Shown here piece after piece: positions 51,598-60,009 of a DNA stretch of 64,000 nt. A model generated the notes under the pieces. The model was not told where the DNA came from. It saw only the letters and a list, made by a program, of their open reading frames with translations, and searched no databases. The translations under genes were made by a program, and so were the position numbers. This DNA is from an uncultured Gammaproteobacteria bacterium (lineage in GTDB: Bacteria > Pseudomonadota > Gammaproteobacteria > Steroidobacterales > GCA-2729495). The stretch covers positions 1-64,000 of the forward strand of contig CAKZWQ010000016.1 of assembly GCA_937921935.1 (NCBI GenBank). Direction: 5' to 3'. The first letter of the stretch is position 1, and each line of letters opens with the position of its first letter.

Positions 51598-52935
51598 ATG
51601 AGTGATATGGCCCGCCGTGACCTGAGCGCACTGAAAGCCACCGCGAGCAGCGCCCTTGAAGTCGCGCGCAAGCTGGGCGCTACGCAGGCGGAAGTCAGCA
51701 CAAGCCGCGGCGCCGGGCTGTCGGTCACCGCGCGCATGCGTGATGTGGAAACCCTTGAGTATCACCGTGACCAGGGCATGTCCGTGACGGTCTATTTCGG
51801 TCAGCAAAAGGGCAGCGCGAGCACCTCGGACCTGGACGCTGCTGCCGTAGAGGAGTCCGTGGCCAAAGCCTGTGCGCTGGCCCGTTACGCCGCCAAGGAT
51901 CCTTTTGCCGGTCTGGCGGCGCCCGAGCGATTGGCTGCCGGGGTGCCGGATCTCGATCTTTACCATCCCTGGGATGTGGAGCCGGCGCAGGCTATTGAGC
52001 TGGCGCTGGCCTGTGAGGCAGCCGGTCTGGATTTCGATCCGCGGATTAACAACTCTGAAGGGGCGACCGTGTCCACCCACGAGGGCGTGCGCGTTTACGG
52101 CAATAGTCATGGTTTTCTCGCCGGTTATCCCAGCAGTCAGCACAGCCTGTCCTGCGCTGTACTGGCCTCTGCTGATGGCCCCATGGAGAGAGATTTCGAA
52201 TATTCGGTGGCCAGGCATGCGGATGACCTGCTGGCTCCTGAGCTAATCGGTGCCGAAGCGGCCCGCCGCGCAACGCGTCGCCTGGGTGCCCGGAAGCTGG
52301 ATACGGCGACGGTGCCGGTGCTTTATCCGGCGCGCCTGGCGCGCAGCCTGTTTGGTCACCTGATCGGCGCCATCAGCGGTGGCAATCTGTATCGCAAGGC
52401 AAGTTTTTTGACCGACGCAATGGACAAGAAAATTTTCGCCGACACCATCAGCATCATCGAGCAGCCCCATATCCCCAGGGCCTTGTCCAGTGCGCCCTTC
52501 GATGATGAAGGTGTCGCTACCGTCGACCGGACCCTGATTGAGGATGGCCACCTGCGTGGCTACGTGCTGGGCAGTTATTACGCTCGGAAGCTGGGCCTGG
52601 AAAGCACGGCCAATGCAGGCGGTATACACAATCTCGTCGTTTCCAACACGGGTGAAGATTTCGATCAGCTACTGGTGGATCTGGATCGCGGTTTGCTGGT
52701 AACGGAACTGATGGGGCAAGGGGTAAACACGCTGACGGGTGATTACTCGCGGGGCGCTGCCGGTTTCTGGGTGGAGCAGGGTGAGATCCAGTTTCCCGTC
52801 AGTGAAATTACCGTGGCAGGCAATCTGTCTGACATGTATCAACAGATTCGCGCAGTGGGTACCGATGTAGATCGGCGCGGCGGGATTCGCACCGGATCTG
52901 TTTTGGTGGACGGTATGACAGTGGCTGGTAACTAA
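51598..52935 (+). CDS. pmbA: Metalloprotease partner PmbA (TldE)
   Basis: TldE/PmbA, the non-zinc partner of TldD in the heterodimeric protease. 445 residues. No HExxxH motif is present, as expected for this subunit. The C-terminal GVNTLTGDYSRGAAGFWVEQ and PVSEITVAGNLSDM are hallmark sequences. AAGGAAAGGA lies before the ATG. The gene is near tldD but is separated from it by purE in the opposite direction, so it has its own promoter. Confidence 0.96.
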   Translation: MSDMARRDLSALKATASSALEVARKLGATQAEVSTSRGAGLSVTARMRDVETLEYHRDQGMSVTVYFGQQKGSASTSDLDAAAVEESVAKACALARYAAKDPFAGLAAPERLAAGVPDLDLYHPWDVEPAQAIELALACEAAGLDFDPRINNSEGATVSTHEGVRVYGNSHGFLAGYPSSQHSLSCAVLASADGPMERDFEYSVARHADDLLAPELIGAEAARRATRRLGARKLDTATVPVLYPARLARSLFGHLIGAISGGNLYRKASFLTDAMDKKIFADTISIIEQPHIPRALSSAPFDDEGVATVDRTLIEDGHLRGYVLGSYYARKLGLESTANAGGIHNLVVSNTGEDFDQLLVDLDRGLLVTELMGQGVNTLTGDYSRGAAGFWVEQGEIQFPVSEITVAGNLSDMYQQIRAVGTDVDRRGGIRTGSVLVDGMTVAGN

Positions 52936-52953
52936 AGACCGGGGCGGGGCTGA

Positions 52954-54261
52954 CTAGTCGTCGGTTGCCGGCGCCGATTCCAGCAGATCGTAAATCGACT
53001 GGTCGGCAACGGAGCTATCAATAGCCTCGCTGATGCCCGCCGCGATGCGTTTTACGCCGTCCGACCAATGACCTTCCGGGAATACATCGGTGCTTTGAGG
53101 CTCTCTCACAGCCGCCAGGACATCACGCAAAAGAATCTGACCGGGATCCCGGCCGGGCAATAACTCGTCCTTGTCGGTGCGTAAAAGCAGTCCAGTGGCT
53201 TCCAGACGCTCCACGGTTGCGCTCAGCGCCAGGCTGGGCAGGCCAAGCTCCTCAGCGACATCCCGGAGTTGGGGGTGTGGCTGGCCGTTTCTGAAGCCTT
53301 GTGCGACTAGGCCCATCACACTCAGTGCGATCTCCTCGCGCTGTCGACTGCCCAGGCTCACGGGGCGAAATCCCAGTCGCATGTGTTCCGGGTGTTGCGC
53401 GTAGAACGCGACTTGCGCGCCTACCAGCAAGATCAGCCAGCAAAGATACAGCCAGATCAGAGCGATGATGACAATGGCAAAGGTGGCGTAGATGTTGAGC
53501 GTGCGGGTGGAGGTCGCCACAAAGGCGGCGAACACAACGCCGGTGGTAGCCCAGAGTACGCCGCCCGTCAGACCGCCCACTGCGGCCGGGCCCAGTCGGA
53601 CCTTCGTATTGGGCAAGAACGAGTAGACGAAGGTGAACCCGGCGACCACGAGCACGTAGGGCAAAAGTTGCCGGGCCAGGGTCACGCTTTCGCCAATGGC
53701 CTGGATGTCGGTGAGTTCTCGCACTACGGCATTACCCTCTGCCGCTGCTATCAGGCTCATGGCTGTCACCATGACAACGGGCCCCAGCATGATGATGCTC
53801 AGGTATTGGGTCAGGCGCTGGGCGATATTGCGCGAGCGTTCCACGCGCCAGACGAAGTTCAGACTGGCTTCCACCTTCTGAGCCATGGAGATGGTCGTGA
53901 AAAACAGCAGGGCCAGCCCGCCGTAGGCCAGCACATCGCCCTGGATATTGTCCACGAAGCCCATGACCTGATCGGTTAGCTCCACGCCCCGGTCGCCCAG
54001 GGGGGCCAGCAGTTCATAGAGCAAGGGCTCCATCTGCTTGTGAAAGCCGAAGCCCTTGAGCACCGAAAAGCTGATGGCAATCAGGGGCACGATGGAAAGA
54101 ATGGTCACATAGACCAGTCCCATGGCCCGCAGGGGTAAATCCCCGGCCAGGGCATCACGCAGCACGGCATAGACAAAGCGAAGCAGCTTGATGCCCGCTC
54201 TTGGAAGGGCAGGCGCTCTGGCTACGGCTGGGGACCACAGCGCAGCCTCCAGTTTGTCCAC
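52954..54261 (-). CDS. YihY/BrkB-family inner-membrane protein
   Basis: 435-residue membrane protein of the YihY/virulence-factor BrkB family (once called ribonuclease BN, a name now given to another protein). About six hydrophobic segments span residues 25-290, with the family signature GLVYVTILSIVPL and IALIWLYLCWLILLVGAQVA. The C-terminal 130 residues look soluble and contain an apparent winged-helix-like stretch (RDVAEELGLPSLALSATVER). Start GTG at 54261 with no clear ribosome site; a later start would lose conserved sequence. Function unknown. Confidence 0.87.
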   Translation of the reverse strand: MDKLEAALWSPAVARAPALPRAGIKLLRFVYAVLRDALAGDLPLRAMGLVYVTILSIVPLIAISFSVLKGFGFHKQMEPLLYELLAPLGDRGVELTDQVMGFVDNIQGDVLAYGGLALLFFTTISMAQKVEASLNFVWRVERSRNIAQRLTQYLSIIMLGPVVMVTAMSLIAAAEGNAVVRELTDIQAIGESVTLARQLLPYVLVVAGFTFVYSFLPNTKVRLGPAAVGGLTGGVLWATTGVVFAAFVATSTRTLNIYATFAIVIIALIWLYLCWLILLVGAQVAFYAQHPEHMRLGFRPVSLGSRQREEIALSVMGLVAQGFRNGQPHPQLRDVAEELGLPSLALSATVERLEATGLLLRTDKDELLPGRDPGQILLRDVLAAVREPQSTDVFPEGHWSDGVKRIAAGISEAIDSSVADQSIYDLLESAPATDD

Positions 54262-54335
54262 AAGTGTTGCGATAGAGAAGTCGCTCCCAAGGGCCTGTTG
54301 AGTCCCCGGGAGTGATTCTAACCTGTCAGGCCGAC

Positions 54336-55229
54336 TTAACCTGCCGGTGCGGTCAGCTGTTCCAGGGCCTGGTGATATTTCTCGCTGGTGTGCCGGATAA
54401 CGTCGGCCGGTAGTCTGGGGCCGGGTGGTTCCTTATTCCAGGCGAGAGTTTCCAGATAGTCGCGCACGTATTGTTTGTCGAAGCTCGGCGGACTGATGCC
54501 TGTGCGGTATTCGGCTGCCGGCCAGAAGCGCGAGGAGTCGGGCGTCAGGACTTCATCGATCAGGTAAAGCTCGCCGGCCTCGTCCAGGCCGAATTCGAAC
54601 TTGGTATCGGCGATGATGATGTCGCGCTTGGCTGCGTAAGCAGCACCCTCCTGGTAAATGCGGATCGAGAGATCTCGCACGCGGGCCGCCAGGTCTTCGC
54701 CGATCAGCTCGGCAGCCTGCGCATAGCTGATGTTTTCGTCATGATCGCCCACAGCCGCTTTGGTGGCCGGGGTAAAGATTGGCTCGGGCAACTGCTGGGC
54801 CTGGGCAAGCCCGGCGGGCAGTGCAATGCCGCATACCTGCCCGGTCGCCTGGTAGTCCTTCCAGCCTGAACCGATCAGATAACCGCGCACGACGGCCTCG
54901 ATGGGCAGCGGCTGCAGGCGGCGACAAACCGTCGCGCGGGCTCCCAGGGCAGCGCGCTCGGCGGCATCTGGAACCACCTCTTCCAAGGGTAACTCGGCCA
55001 GATGATTGGGCACGATGTCAGCGGTGCGTTCGAACCAGAAGTTGGACAACCGGGTCAGCACCTCGCCTTTGCCCGGAATCGGGTCGGGCAGGACAACGTC
55101 AAAGGCCGAGAGCCTGTCGCTGGTGACAATCAGCAAATGCCCTTCGTCTACCGCGTAAATATCGCGTACTTTGCCTTGACTGATGCGTGACAGCCCGGAC
55201 ACTCTCGATTCGTATAGTGCTTGCGCCAT
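54336..55229 (-). CDS. purC: Phosphoribosylaminoimidazole-succinocarboxamide synthase
   Basis: SAICAR synthase of purine biosynthesis. 297 residues, the longer type rather than the 237-residue E. coli type. Typical segments are [39 protein letters not shown], and near the C-terminal side [10 protein letters not shown] and [14 protein letters not shown], which bind nucleotide and aspartate. ATG start. The upstream 113 bases to djlA form a divergent region; I saw no PurR-like palindrome. Confidence 0.96.
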   Translation of the reverse strand: MAQALYESRVSGLSRISQGKVRDIYAVDEGHLLIVTSDRLSAFDVVLPDPIPGKGEVLTRLSNFWFERTADIVPNHLAELPLEEVVPDAAERAALGARATVCRRLQPLPIEAVVRGYLIGSGWKDYQATGQVCGIALPAGLAQAQQLPEPIFTPATKAAVGDHDENISYAQAAELIGEDLAARVRDLSIRIYQEGAAYAAKRDIIIADTKFEFGLDEAGELYLIDEVLTPDSSRFWPAAEYRTGISPPSFDKQYVRDYLETLAWNKEPPGPRLPADVIRHTSEKYHQALEQLTAPAG

Positions 55230-55342
55230 TGCTGGATTGCTCCTGACCCCGTGAAAAAAACCGACATCTTAGACCTTGCAGGCCGCCCATGCGAAGTGGA
55301 CCTGCGCCTTGCTGAAGGCTGCCAGGCAGGCGCGCTCAGCGG

Positions 55343-56140
55343 GTGACTGGCTGGATAGGCAAGCTGGGGGGCGGCCTGGTGGGGTTTGTTACCGGTGGTT
55401 ATGTCGGTGCGGCGATCGGCGCGCTGCTGGGACATCAGCTGGACCGGGGCCTGGCCGGCGGGCCCGGGGCCGGAGATCCCGGGCTCAGTGGCAACGACCG
55501 GCAGCGTATTTTTTTCCAGAGCACCTTTCTGGTCATGGGCCATGTGGCCAAGGCCGATGGTCGGGTTTCCGAGGAAGAAATTCAGGCGGCCCGGTCTGTC
55601 ATGCATCGCATGCGTCTGCGTCCGGAGGATGTACGGCGAGCCATCGCCTTGTTCAGCCGTGGCAAACAGCCTGATTTCAATATGGACGAACAGGTGCGGA
55701 GTCTGCGACGGGCCTGTGGTCATCAGCCGGACCTGGTCCGGGCCTTCCTTGAGATTCAGATGGACCTGGCCCTGAGCAAAGGCTCGATCCAGGCGCGGGA
55801 GCGAGAATTGCTGTGGCGCATCGCCGGCGCCCTGGGTGTCAGCCGGGTAGAACTGGCGCAGCTTGAGGCGGTTATCCGTGCCCAGCGAACCTTTGGTCAG
55901 CGGGTGAATCGGGGCGGCGCCGACGCGGAGCTGAAAGCCGCGTACCGGGCACTGAGCATCGAAGCCACCGCGTCTGATCGGGACGTCAAGCTCGCCTATC
56001 GTCGCCTGATGAATCAGCATCACCCGGACAAGCTGGTGGCACGGGGCCTGCCTGACGAAATGCTGGAGGTGGCCAAGGAGCGCACCAGTGAGATCAGCAA
56101 GGCCTATGAGGTCATTAAGACCCGTCGGGGGTTAAAGTGA
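55343..56140 (+). CDS. djlA: DnaJ-like co-chaperone DjlA
   Basis: Membrane-anchored DnaK co-chaperone. 265 residues. The N-terminal Gly-rich helix (GGGLVGFVTGGYVGAAIGAL) resembles the dimerising membrane segment of DjlA. A TerB-like helical domain follows at about 57-185 (KADGRVSEEEIQAARSVM). The C-terminal J domain has the HPD motif at 227-229 (NQHHPDK). The GTG start at 55343 lacks a strong ribosome site. rpe lies 36 bases downstream. Confidence 0.93.
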   Translation: MTGWIGKLGGGLVGFVTGGYVGAAIGALLGHQLDRGLAGGPGAGDPGLSGNDRQRIFFQSTFLVMGHVAKADGRVSEEEIQAARSVMHRMRLRPEDVRRAIALFSRGKQPDFNMDEQVRSLRRACGHQPDLVRAFLEIQMDLALSKGSIQARERELLWRIAGALGVSRVELAQLEAVIRAQRTFGQRVNRGGADAELKAAYRALSIEATASDRDVKLAYRRLMNQHHPDKLVARGLPDEMLEVAKERTSEISKAYEVIKTRRGLK

Positions 56141-56176
56141 CATGCTAGGATTTCTTTCCTCCCGGAGGACTTAGCC

Positions 56177-56872
56177 GTGGCCGACTTCCTGATTGCACCC
56201 TCGATTCTTTCCGCTGATTTCGCCCGTCTCGGCGACGAGGTCAATGCGGTGCTGGATGCCGGTGCCGATATCGTGCATTTCGATGTGATGGACAATCACT
56301 ACGTGCCGAATCTCACCATTGGCCCGCTGGTCTGCAAGGCCTTGCGCAAACACGGCATTCAGGCGCCCATCGATGTGCATCTCATGGTGAAGCCCGTCGA
56401 TCGGCTGGTGCAGGATTTTGCGGCCGCCGGTGCGAGCTGGATCAGCTTTCACCCGGAGGCCAGCGAACATGTCGACCGGACCATTGGCCTGATTCGTGAG
56501 GCTGGCTGCCGGCCGGGGCTGGTACTTAATCCGGCCACACCCTTGAGTTGTCTGGATCACACCCTGGACAAGCTGGACCTGGTGCTGATTATGTCGGTGA
56601 ATCCCGGCTTCGGCGGCCAGGCATTCATTCCGGAAAGCCTCAGCAAGCTGCAGGCCGTGCGTGAACGGATCGCCCAGTCCGGACGCGATATCCGTCTACA
56701 GGTTGATGGCGGTATCAAGCCCGCCAACATAGCCGCCGTGGCGGCAGCCGGCGCCGATACCTTTGTAGCGGGATCCGCGATCTTCGGCAGCGATGACTAC
56801 GCGGCCACCATTGCGAAGATGCGAGAAGAGCTGGCGACCGTGACCCCGTCGACCAGGGCCGCCGTGCTCTAG
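56177..56872 (+). CDS. rpe: Ribulose-phosphate 3-epimerase
   Basis: Pentose-phosphate enzyme interconverting ribulose-5-P and xylulose-5-P. 231 residues. TIM-barrel metal ligands are His34 and Asp36 ([13 protein letters not shown]) and His69 (DVHLM), plus the Asp of LQVDGGIK. The [13 protein letters not shown] loop is intact. The start is GTG with GGAGG about 8 bases upstream. Its partner isomerase rpiA is 4 kb downstream. Convergent with crp, 10 bases between the stops. Confidence 0.97.
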   Translation: MADFLIAPSILSADFARLGDEVNAVLDAGADIVHFDVMDNHYVPNLTIGPLVCKALRKHGIQAPIDVHLMVKPVDRLVQDFAAAGASWISFHPEASEHVDRTIGLIREAGCRPGLVLNPATPLSCLDHTLDKLDLVLIMSVNPGFGGQAFIPESLSKLQAVRERIAQSGRDIRLQVDGGIKPANIAAVAAAGADTFVAGSAIFGSDDYAATIAKMREELATVTPSTRAAVL

Positions 56873-56882
56873 TCGATACGGA

Positions 56883-57557
56883 TCAGGCGACCGTCGCCGT
56901 CGCGCTGACAGTGCGCTCGGGGCGTGCGTTGTAGACCACTATGGTCTTCCCGCTTGCTGATACCAGGCCCTGCTCTTCCAGCACCTTGAGTACCCTGCCG
57001 GCCATTTCCCGGGAACAGCCAACCAGTCGGCTGAGTTCCTGGCGACTGACCTTGATCTGCATGCCGTCGGGGTGCGTCATTGCATCCGGTTCGGTGCACA
57101 AATCCATGATGGCATGGGCAACCCGGCCGGTGACGTCCACGAAAGCCAGATCACCCAGCTTGCGATTGGTGCGATCCAGGCGCATGGCCAGCTGTGTGGC
57201 TAACTCGAAGGTCAGTCCCGGGCTTTCGTGCGCGATCTGCTTGAATTTCGGGTAAGTCATTTCGGCTATCTCCGAAGCCACCCGGGTGCGGACCCAGGCG
57301 CTGCGGGCGGGTTGTTCGTGGAACAAACCCATCTCGCCGAAGAATTGACCCTTGTTCAGGTAGGACAGCACCATTTCGTTGCCGTCCTCATCTTCGATCA
57401 TGACTTCTACTGAACCATCAATGATGTAGTAGAGGCTGTCTGGTGCATCTCCCGCATGAATCATTACGGTCTTTGCAGGCACCGAGCGCACACGGCAGTA
57501 AGTCAGAAATTTATTAATGGCGGGTATGTCGCTTAAAGGCTTGCCATTTGTGGTCAT
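56883..57557 (-). CDS. crp: cAMP receptor protein family regulator (Crp/Vfr)
   Basis: Global transcription factor, 224 residues from the ATG at 57557, which has GGGGAG 7 bases upstream; a TTG 15 bases earlier is in frame but overlaps that site. The cyclic-nucleotide pocket has FFGEMGLFHEQPARSAWVR. The C-helix has RLDRTNRKLGD, with Asn where E. coli has Ser128, as in Vfr-like forms by memory. The DNA-reading helix is GCSREMAGRVLKVLEEQGLV. A CRP-like site and a promoter lie upstream, so it probably regulates itself. Other targets cannot be read from the window. Confidence 0.94.
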   Translation of the reverse strand: MTTNGKPLSDIPAINKFLTYCRVRSVPAKTVMIHAGDAPDSLYYIIDGSVEVMIEDEDGNEMVLSYLNKGQFFGEMGLFHEQPARSAWVRTRVASEIAEMTYPKFKQIAHESPGLTFELATQLAMRLDRTNRKLGDLAFVDVTGRVAHAIMDLCTEPDAMTHPDGMQIKVSRQELSRLVGCSREMAGRVLKVLEEQGLVSASGKTIVVYNARPERTVSATATVA

Positions 57558-57585
57558 CAATTTTCTCCCCAATAACCCGGACCTG

Positions 57586-57614
57586 ATTTAAACCGCGTTC
57601 AACATAACATTCAA
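57586..57614 (-). promoter_or_regulatory. Candidate crp promoter
   Basis: On the minus strand TTGAAT (57614-57609) and TTAAAT (57591-57586) are spaced by 17 bases; each matches consensus at 4 of 6 positions. The predicted start near 57579 gives a leader of about 22 bases before the crp ATG. A weak promoter of this kind would fit activation. Confidence 0.45.
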
Positions 57615-57630
57615 CGCGCCGCGCCAATTT

Positions 57631-57646
57631 TGTGACGTTCGTCTCA
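57631..57646 (-). promoter_or_regulatory. crp: Candidate CRP-binding site upstream of crp
   Basis: TGTGA-N6-TCTCA matches the CRP consensus TGTGA-N6-TCACA with one mismatch. Its centre lies about 60 bases upstream of the predicted crp start, close to the -61.5 spacing of class I activation. The site is read from sequence; function is inferred. Confidence 0.5.
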
Positions 57647-57665
57647 GTTAGAGGCTGCTTTGGGC

Positions 57666-58307
57666 TTAAATACGGTGGGCGACGGTGGTCATGACCCAGG
57701 CTGCTGCGCGCATCAGGCCCTGCACAGGGCCCGGTATATCGGCGGCGCCGCGTTCCCGGGCCTCTGCGCCATGGGCAATTTCGTGTTCGCGCATTTCCGC
57801 GACGATGCATCGACTGGGGCTGTCTTCAGCCGGCAATTGCTGCAGGTGTTCGTCCAGATGCCGGGTAACCTGCCCCTCCGTTTCGGCCAGAAAGCCCAGG
57901 CTGGCCCGATCCCCGGCCAGGCCGGCCGCGGCGCCCAGCAGGAAGGAGCCGGCATACCAGGCCGGGGTCAACGCGCTGGTGCGCCCCCCCAGTTGTTCCA
58001 CCCGGGTGCCACACCAGGCCAGGTGATCCTGTTCTTCGTCGCCCGCCTGTCGCAGGGCTTCAGCCAGATCAGGATCGCGGGTCACGGCGGCCTGGCCGCG
58101 ATAAAGTGCCTGGGCCGCAACCTCCCCGGCATGATTCACCCGCATCAGGGCGGCGGACAATTCGCGCTGCGCGGGGCTCAGCTCAGGTTCTTCCATCCCC
58201 TGGGCCGGGCTTGGATTCGTGGCCTGGGCGACTCCGCCCATAACCCTGAGGGCCCGGTCCATTTCTGTGAGCAGGCTATCCAGCAAGTTTTGGCGTCTTT
58301 CGGACAT
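57666..58307 (-). CDS. coq7: 2-nonaprenyl-3-methyl-6-methoxy-1,4-benzoquinol hydroxylase (Coq7)
   Basis: Di-iron hydroxylase of ubiquinone biosynthesis, used instead of the flavoprotein UbiF in many gammaproteobacteria. The start at 58307 (MSERRQNLLDSLL) gives 213 residues, as in Pseudomonas. In-frame ATGs 7 and 18 codons or so upstream exist, but none has a ribosome site. The iron ligands are Glu62 (NHAGEVAAQ), Glu92 and His95 (DEEQDHLAWC), and the later EMREHEIAHG. Adjacent to crp and before rplM. Confidence 0.92.
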   Translation of the reverse strand: MSERRQNLLDSLLTEMDRALRVMGGVAQATNPSPAQGMEEPELSPAQRELSAALMRVNHAGEVAAQALYRGQAAVTRDPDLAEALRQAGDEEQDHLAWCGTRVEQLGGRTSALTPAWYAGSFLLGAAAGLAGDRASLGFLAETEGQVTRHLDEHLQQLPAEDSPSRCIVAEMREHEIAHGAEARERGAADIPGPVQGLMRAAAWVMTTVAHRI

Positions 58308-58510
58308 ATAAGCAGTATAGACAGATTCTGCTTTCTGCATCGAAAAGGCGCCGATAATCATTAAAATGACGTTATCTTGTGGGAAAGTGCCCGTCCTTGC
58401 CTGAGTCCGGTGCCCAGGGCGCGAGCACTTGCGCCCCGGCCCCGGCCTCTGGCGGGTGCTTAAGCTGGCAAAGGCCCTGGCCAGGGAAGCCGGGCGGCTG
58501 CAGCGATTGA

Positions 58511-58539
58511 TTGAAAAAGGCAGGGCCGGTCCGTAGAAT
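58511..58539 (+). promoter_or_regulatory. Candidate rplM-rpsI promoter
   Basis: TTGAAA (58511-58516) and TAGAAT (58534-58539) are separated by exactly 17 bases. The sequence right after the -10 is CGCGCCCC, a GC-rich discriminator typical of promoters repressed by ppGpp. The predicted start near 58546 gives a leader of about 44 bases. Confidence 0.75.
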
Positions 58540-58589
58540 CGCGCCCCTTTCTTCGTGGGCCTGTCTGGCCTGAAAACTCGGATTTAGCA

Positions 58590-59018
58590 ATGAAAACGTT
58601 TTCGGCAAAACCTCATGAGGTCCGCCGCGACTGGTACGTCGTGGACGCCGCCGGTAAGACCCTCGGCCGACTGGCCACTGAGATCGCCGCTCGCCTGCGT
58701 GGCAAGCATAAGCCCGTGTTCACGCCCCATGTGGACACCGGCGATTACATTGTTGTGATCAATGCTGCCCAGCTGCGGGTGACCGGCAACAAGCTCCAGG
58801 ACAAGATGTATCACCGTCACACGGGCTATATCGGCAACCTGAAGAGCACCAATCTGGCCACCTTGATGGCCCATAAGCCCGATGAAGTCCTGATCACTGC
58901 GGTGAAGGGCATGTTGCCGAAAAACAAGCTCGGCGCCGCCATGCTGAAGAAGCTGAAGGTTTATGCCGATGGTGATCATCGTCATGAAGCCCAGCAGCCC
59001 CAGCCCCTTGAGATTTAA
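58590..59018 (+). CDS. rplM: 50S ribosomal protein L13
   Basis: L13 is an early assembly protein and, in E. coli, the repressor of its own rplM-rpsI operon. The 142 residues equal the family length. It begins [20 protein letters not shown] and keeps [11 protein letters not shown]-like sequence (as [13 protein letters not shown]) and [15 protein letters not shown] start. Promoter and leader are described separately; rpsI follows 13 bases later. Confidence 0.98.
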   Translation: MKTFSAKPHEVRRDWYVVDAAGKTLGRLATEIAARLRGKHKPVFTPHVDTGDYIVVINAAQLRVTGNKLQDKMYHRHTGYIGNLKSTNLATLMAHKPDEVLITAVKGMLPKNKLGAAMLKKLKVYADGDHRHEAQQPQPLEI

Positions 59019-59031
59019 GCGAGACTAGCGA

Positions 59032-59424
59032 ATGAGTACCCAGGAATACCGCGGCACCGGCCGCCGGAAGACGTCTACGGCCCGCGTTGTGATCCGTCCG
59101 GGAACCGGCAAAATTACCGTCAACAAGCTGGAGCTGGACCGCTTCTTCGGTCGTAAGACAGCTCGCATGATTGTGCGCCAGCCGCTGGATGTGTCGGATA
59201 TGCATGACAAGTTCGACGTGCTGGTCAACGTGCAGGGCGGCGGCACCACCGGGCAGGCAGGCGCCATTCGGCACGGCCTGACACGGGCGCTGATGGCTTA
59301 CGACGAAGCCCTGCGTCCCACGCTGCGCAAGGCCGGGTACGTGACCCGCGATGCCCGCGAAGTGGAGCGCAAGAAGGTCGGCCTGCGCAAGGCCCGCCGC
59401 GCAACCCAGTACTCCAAGCGGTAG
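59032..59424 (+). CDS. rpsI: 30S ribosomal protein S9
   Basis: S9 reaches the P site with its C-terminal tail. 130 residues, the E. coli length. [20 protein letters not shown] opens the protein after four residues, and it ends in [12 protein letters not shown], the conserved basic tail. The second gene of the rplM operon. The tRNA-Gln gene follows 57 bases after the stop, with one shared terminator beyond it. Confidence 0.98.
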   Translation: MSTQEYRGTGRRKTSTARVVIRPGTGKITVNKLELDRFFGRKTARMIVRQPLDVSDMHDKFDVLVNVQGGGTTGQAGAIRHGLTRALMAYDEALRPTLRKAGYVTRDAREVERKKVGLRKARRATQYSKR

Positions 59425-59481
59425 CTGCACACGCGCGCGGCAGAGCGGGCACAAGCCCGCCGCCGCGCCAGATCGATCCCT

Positions 59482-59555
59482 TGGGGGATCGTCTAATGGT
59501 AGGACTACGGACTCTGACTCCGTCAATCCAGGTTCGAATCCTGGTCCCCCAGCCA
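59482..59555 (+). tRNA. tRNA-Gln (anticodon CUG)
   Basis: A 74-base cloverleaf. The acceptor stem TGGGGGA pairs with TCCCCCA, the discriminator is G, and CCA is encoded. The anticodon stem ACGGA/TCCGT encloses the loop CTCTGAC, giving anticodon CUG for CAG codons. The T arm has CCAGG-TTCGAAT-CCTGG. The first base U paired with A is typical of glutamine tRNAs. No promoter of its own was seen; it may be read from the rplM-rpsI promoter. Confidence 0.97.
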
Positions 59556-59595
59556 GACATAAAAAGCCCCGCTCAAAGCGGGGTTTTTTATGTCT
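59556..59595 (+). terminator. Rho-independent terminator after tRNA-Gln
   Basis: CCCCGCT (59567-59573) pairs with AGCGGGG (59577-59583) around CAA, followed by six T. The symmetry extends outward as GACATAAAAA and TTTTTTATGTC, so it can act in both directions. It follows the tRNA immediately. Confidence 0.92.
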
Positions 59596-59950
59596 GAGTG
59601 GGCGGCCCACATGGATGAGACCCTTAGTTCGACTCGGTTCCAGCAGATGGGTCGCGCAGCGACCCATCTGCTGAGGAGAGAACGCGCAGCGAGCGCAGCT
59701 CGTGAGGCCGCTCCCAGGCATCCATGCCTTTCGCGGCACTCGGCCTTCCTTGGCCAGCGCGTCCCCCTCGAGGGGTGAGCGGCTGCAAGCCGCGAATAAT
59801 CCTGGTCCCAAGGCCGCATAGTTAAAAGAACCGGGTTCTACCCGCAACGAGCGCAGCTGCTAAGCCCCGACCCCGAGGATCCGTGCGCTGCGCGGCCCCA
59901 GTGAGCTGAGCCGCGAGAAGCCCTGAATAATCCCGCTATCCCATACAGAA
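59596..59950. repeat. Hairpin-rich non-coding gap after tRNA-Gln
   Basis: About 355 bases with no supportable gene. Several short-loop inverted repeats occur in series: the long one at 59641-59673, AGGCAT-CC-ATGCCT, CCCC-TCGA-GGGG, GCGGCT-GCA-AGCCGC and CGGGT-TCT-ACCCG. AATCCTGGTCCC from the T arm/acceptor side of the tRNA (59537-59548) recurs at 59798-59809, and GAATAATCC occurs twice (near 59795 and 59924). This looks like decayed repeat or tRNA-derived sequence, though no complete second tRNA is present. Open frames here, including those antisense to the tRNA, lack any family resemblance. Confidence 0.6.
59641..59673. repeat. Perfect 15-bp inverted repeat with 3-base loop
   Basis: CAGCAGATGGGTCGC, loop GCA, then GCGACCCATCTGCTG: 15 of 15 pairs match. 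It is not followed by a T run, so it is not an ordinary terminator. It lies 46 bases after the tRNA terminator. It could be a mobile repeat or the stem of a small RNA. Confidence 0.8.
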
Positions 59951-59952
59951 AA

Positions 59953-59974
59953 ACCCGCTTTATGCGGGTTTTTT
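59953..59974 (-). terminator. Bidirectional terminator of rpiA
   Basis: ACCCGC and GCGGGT pair around TTTAT, with runs of A before and T after on the plus strand, so it works in both directions. It lies about 36 bases beyond the rpiA stop and is best assigned to rpiA. Confidence 0.85.
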
Positions 59975-60009
59975 CATGTCAATTAGAACTGGCGTGGCAC
60001 CTGGCAGTC

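Noticed and set aside
58894-59847. Long minus-strand open frames across rplM, rpsI and the tRNA, one ending in GDQDSNLD
   Set aside because: They are antisense to confirmed genes and the tRNA. The GDQDSNLD end is simply the tRNA-Gln read backwards, a known source of false proteins.
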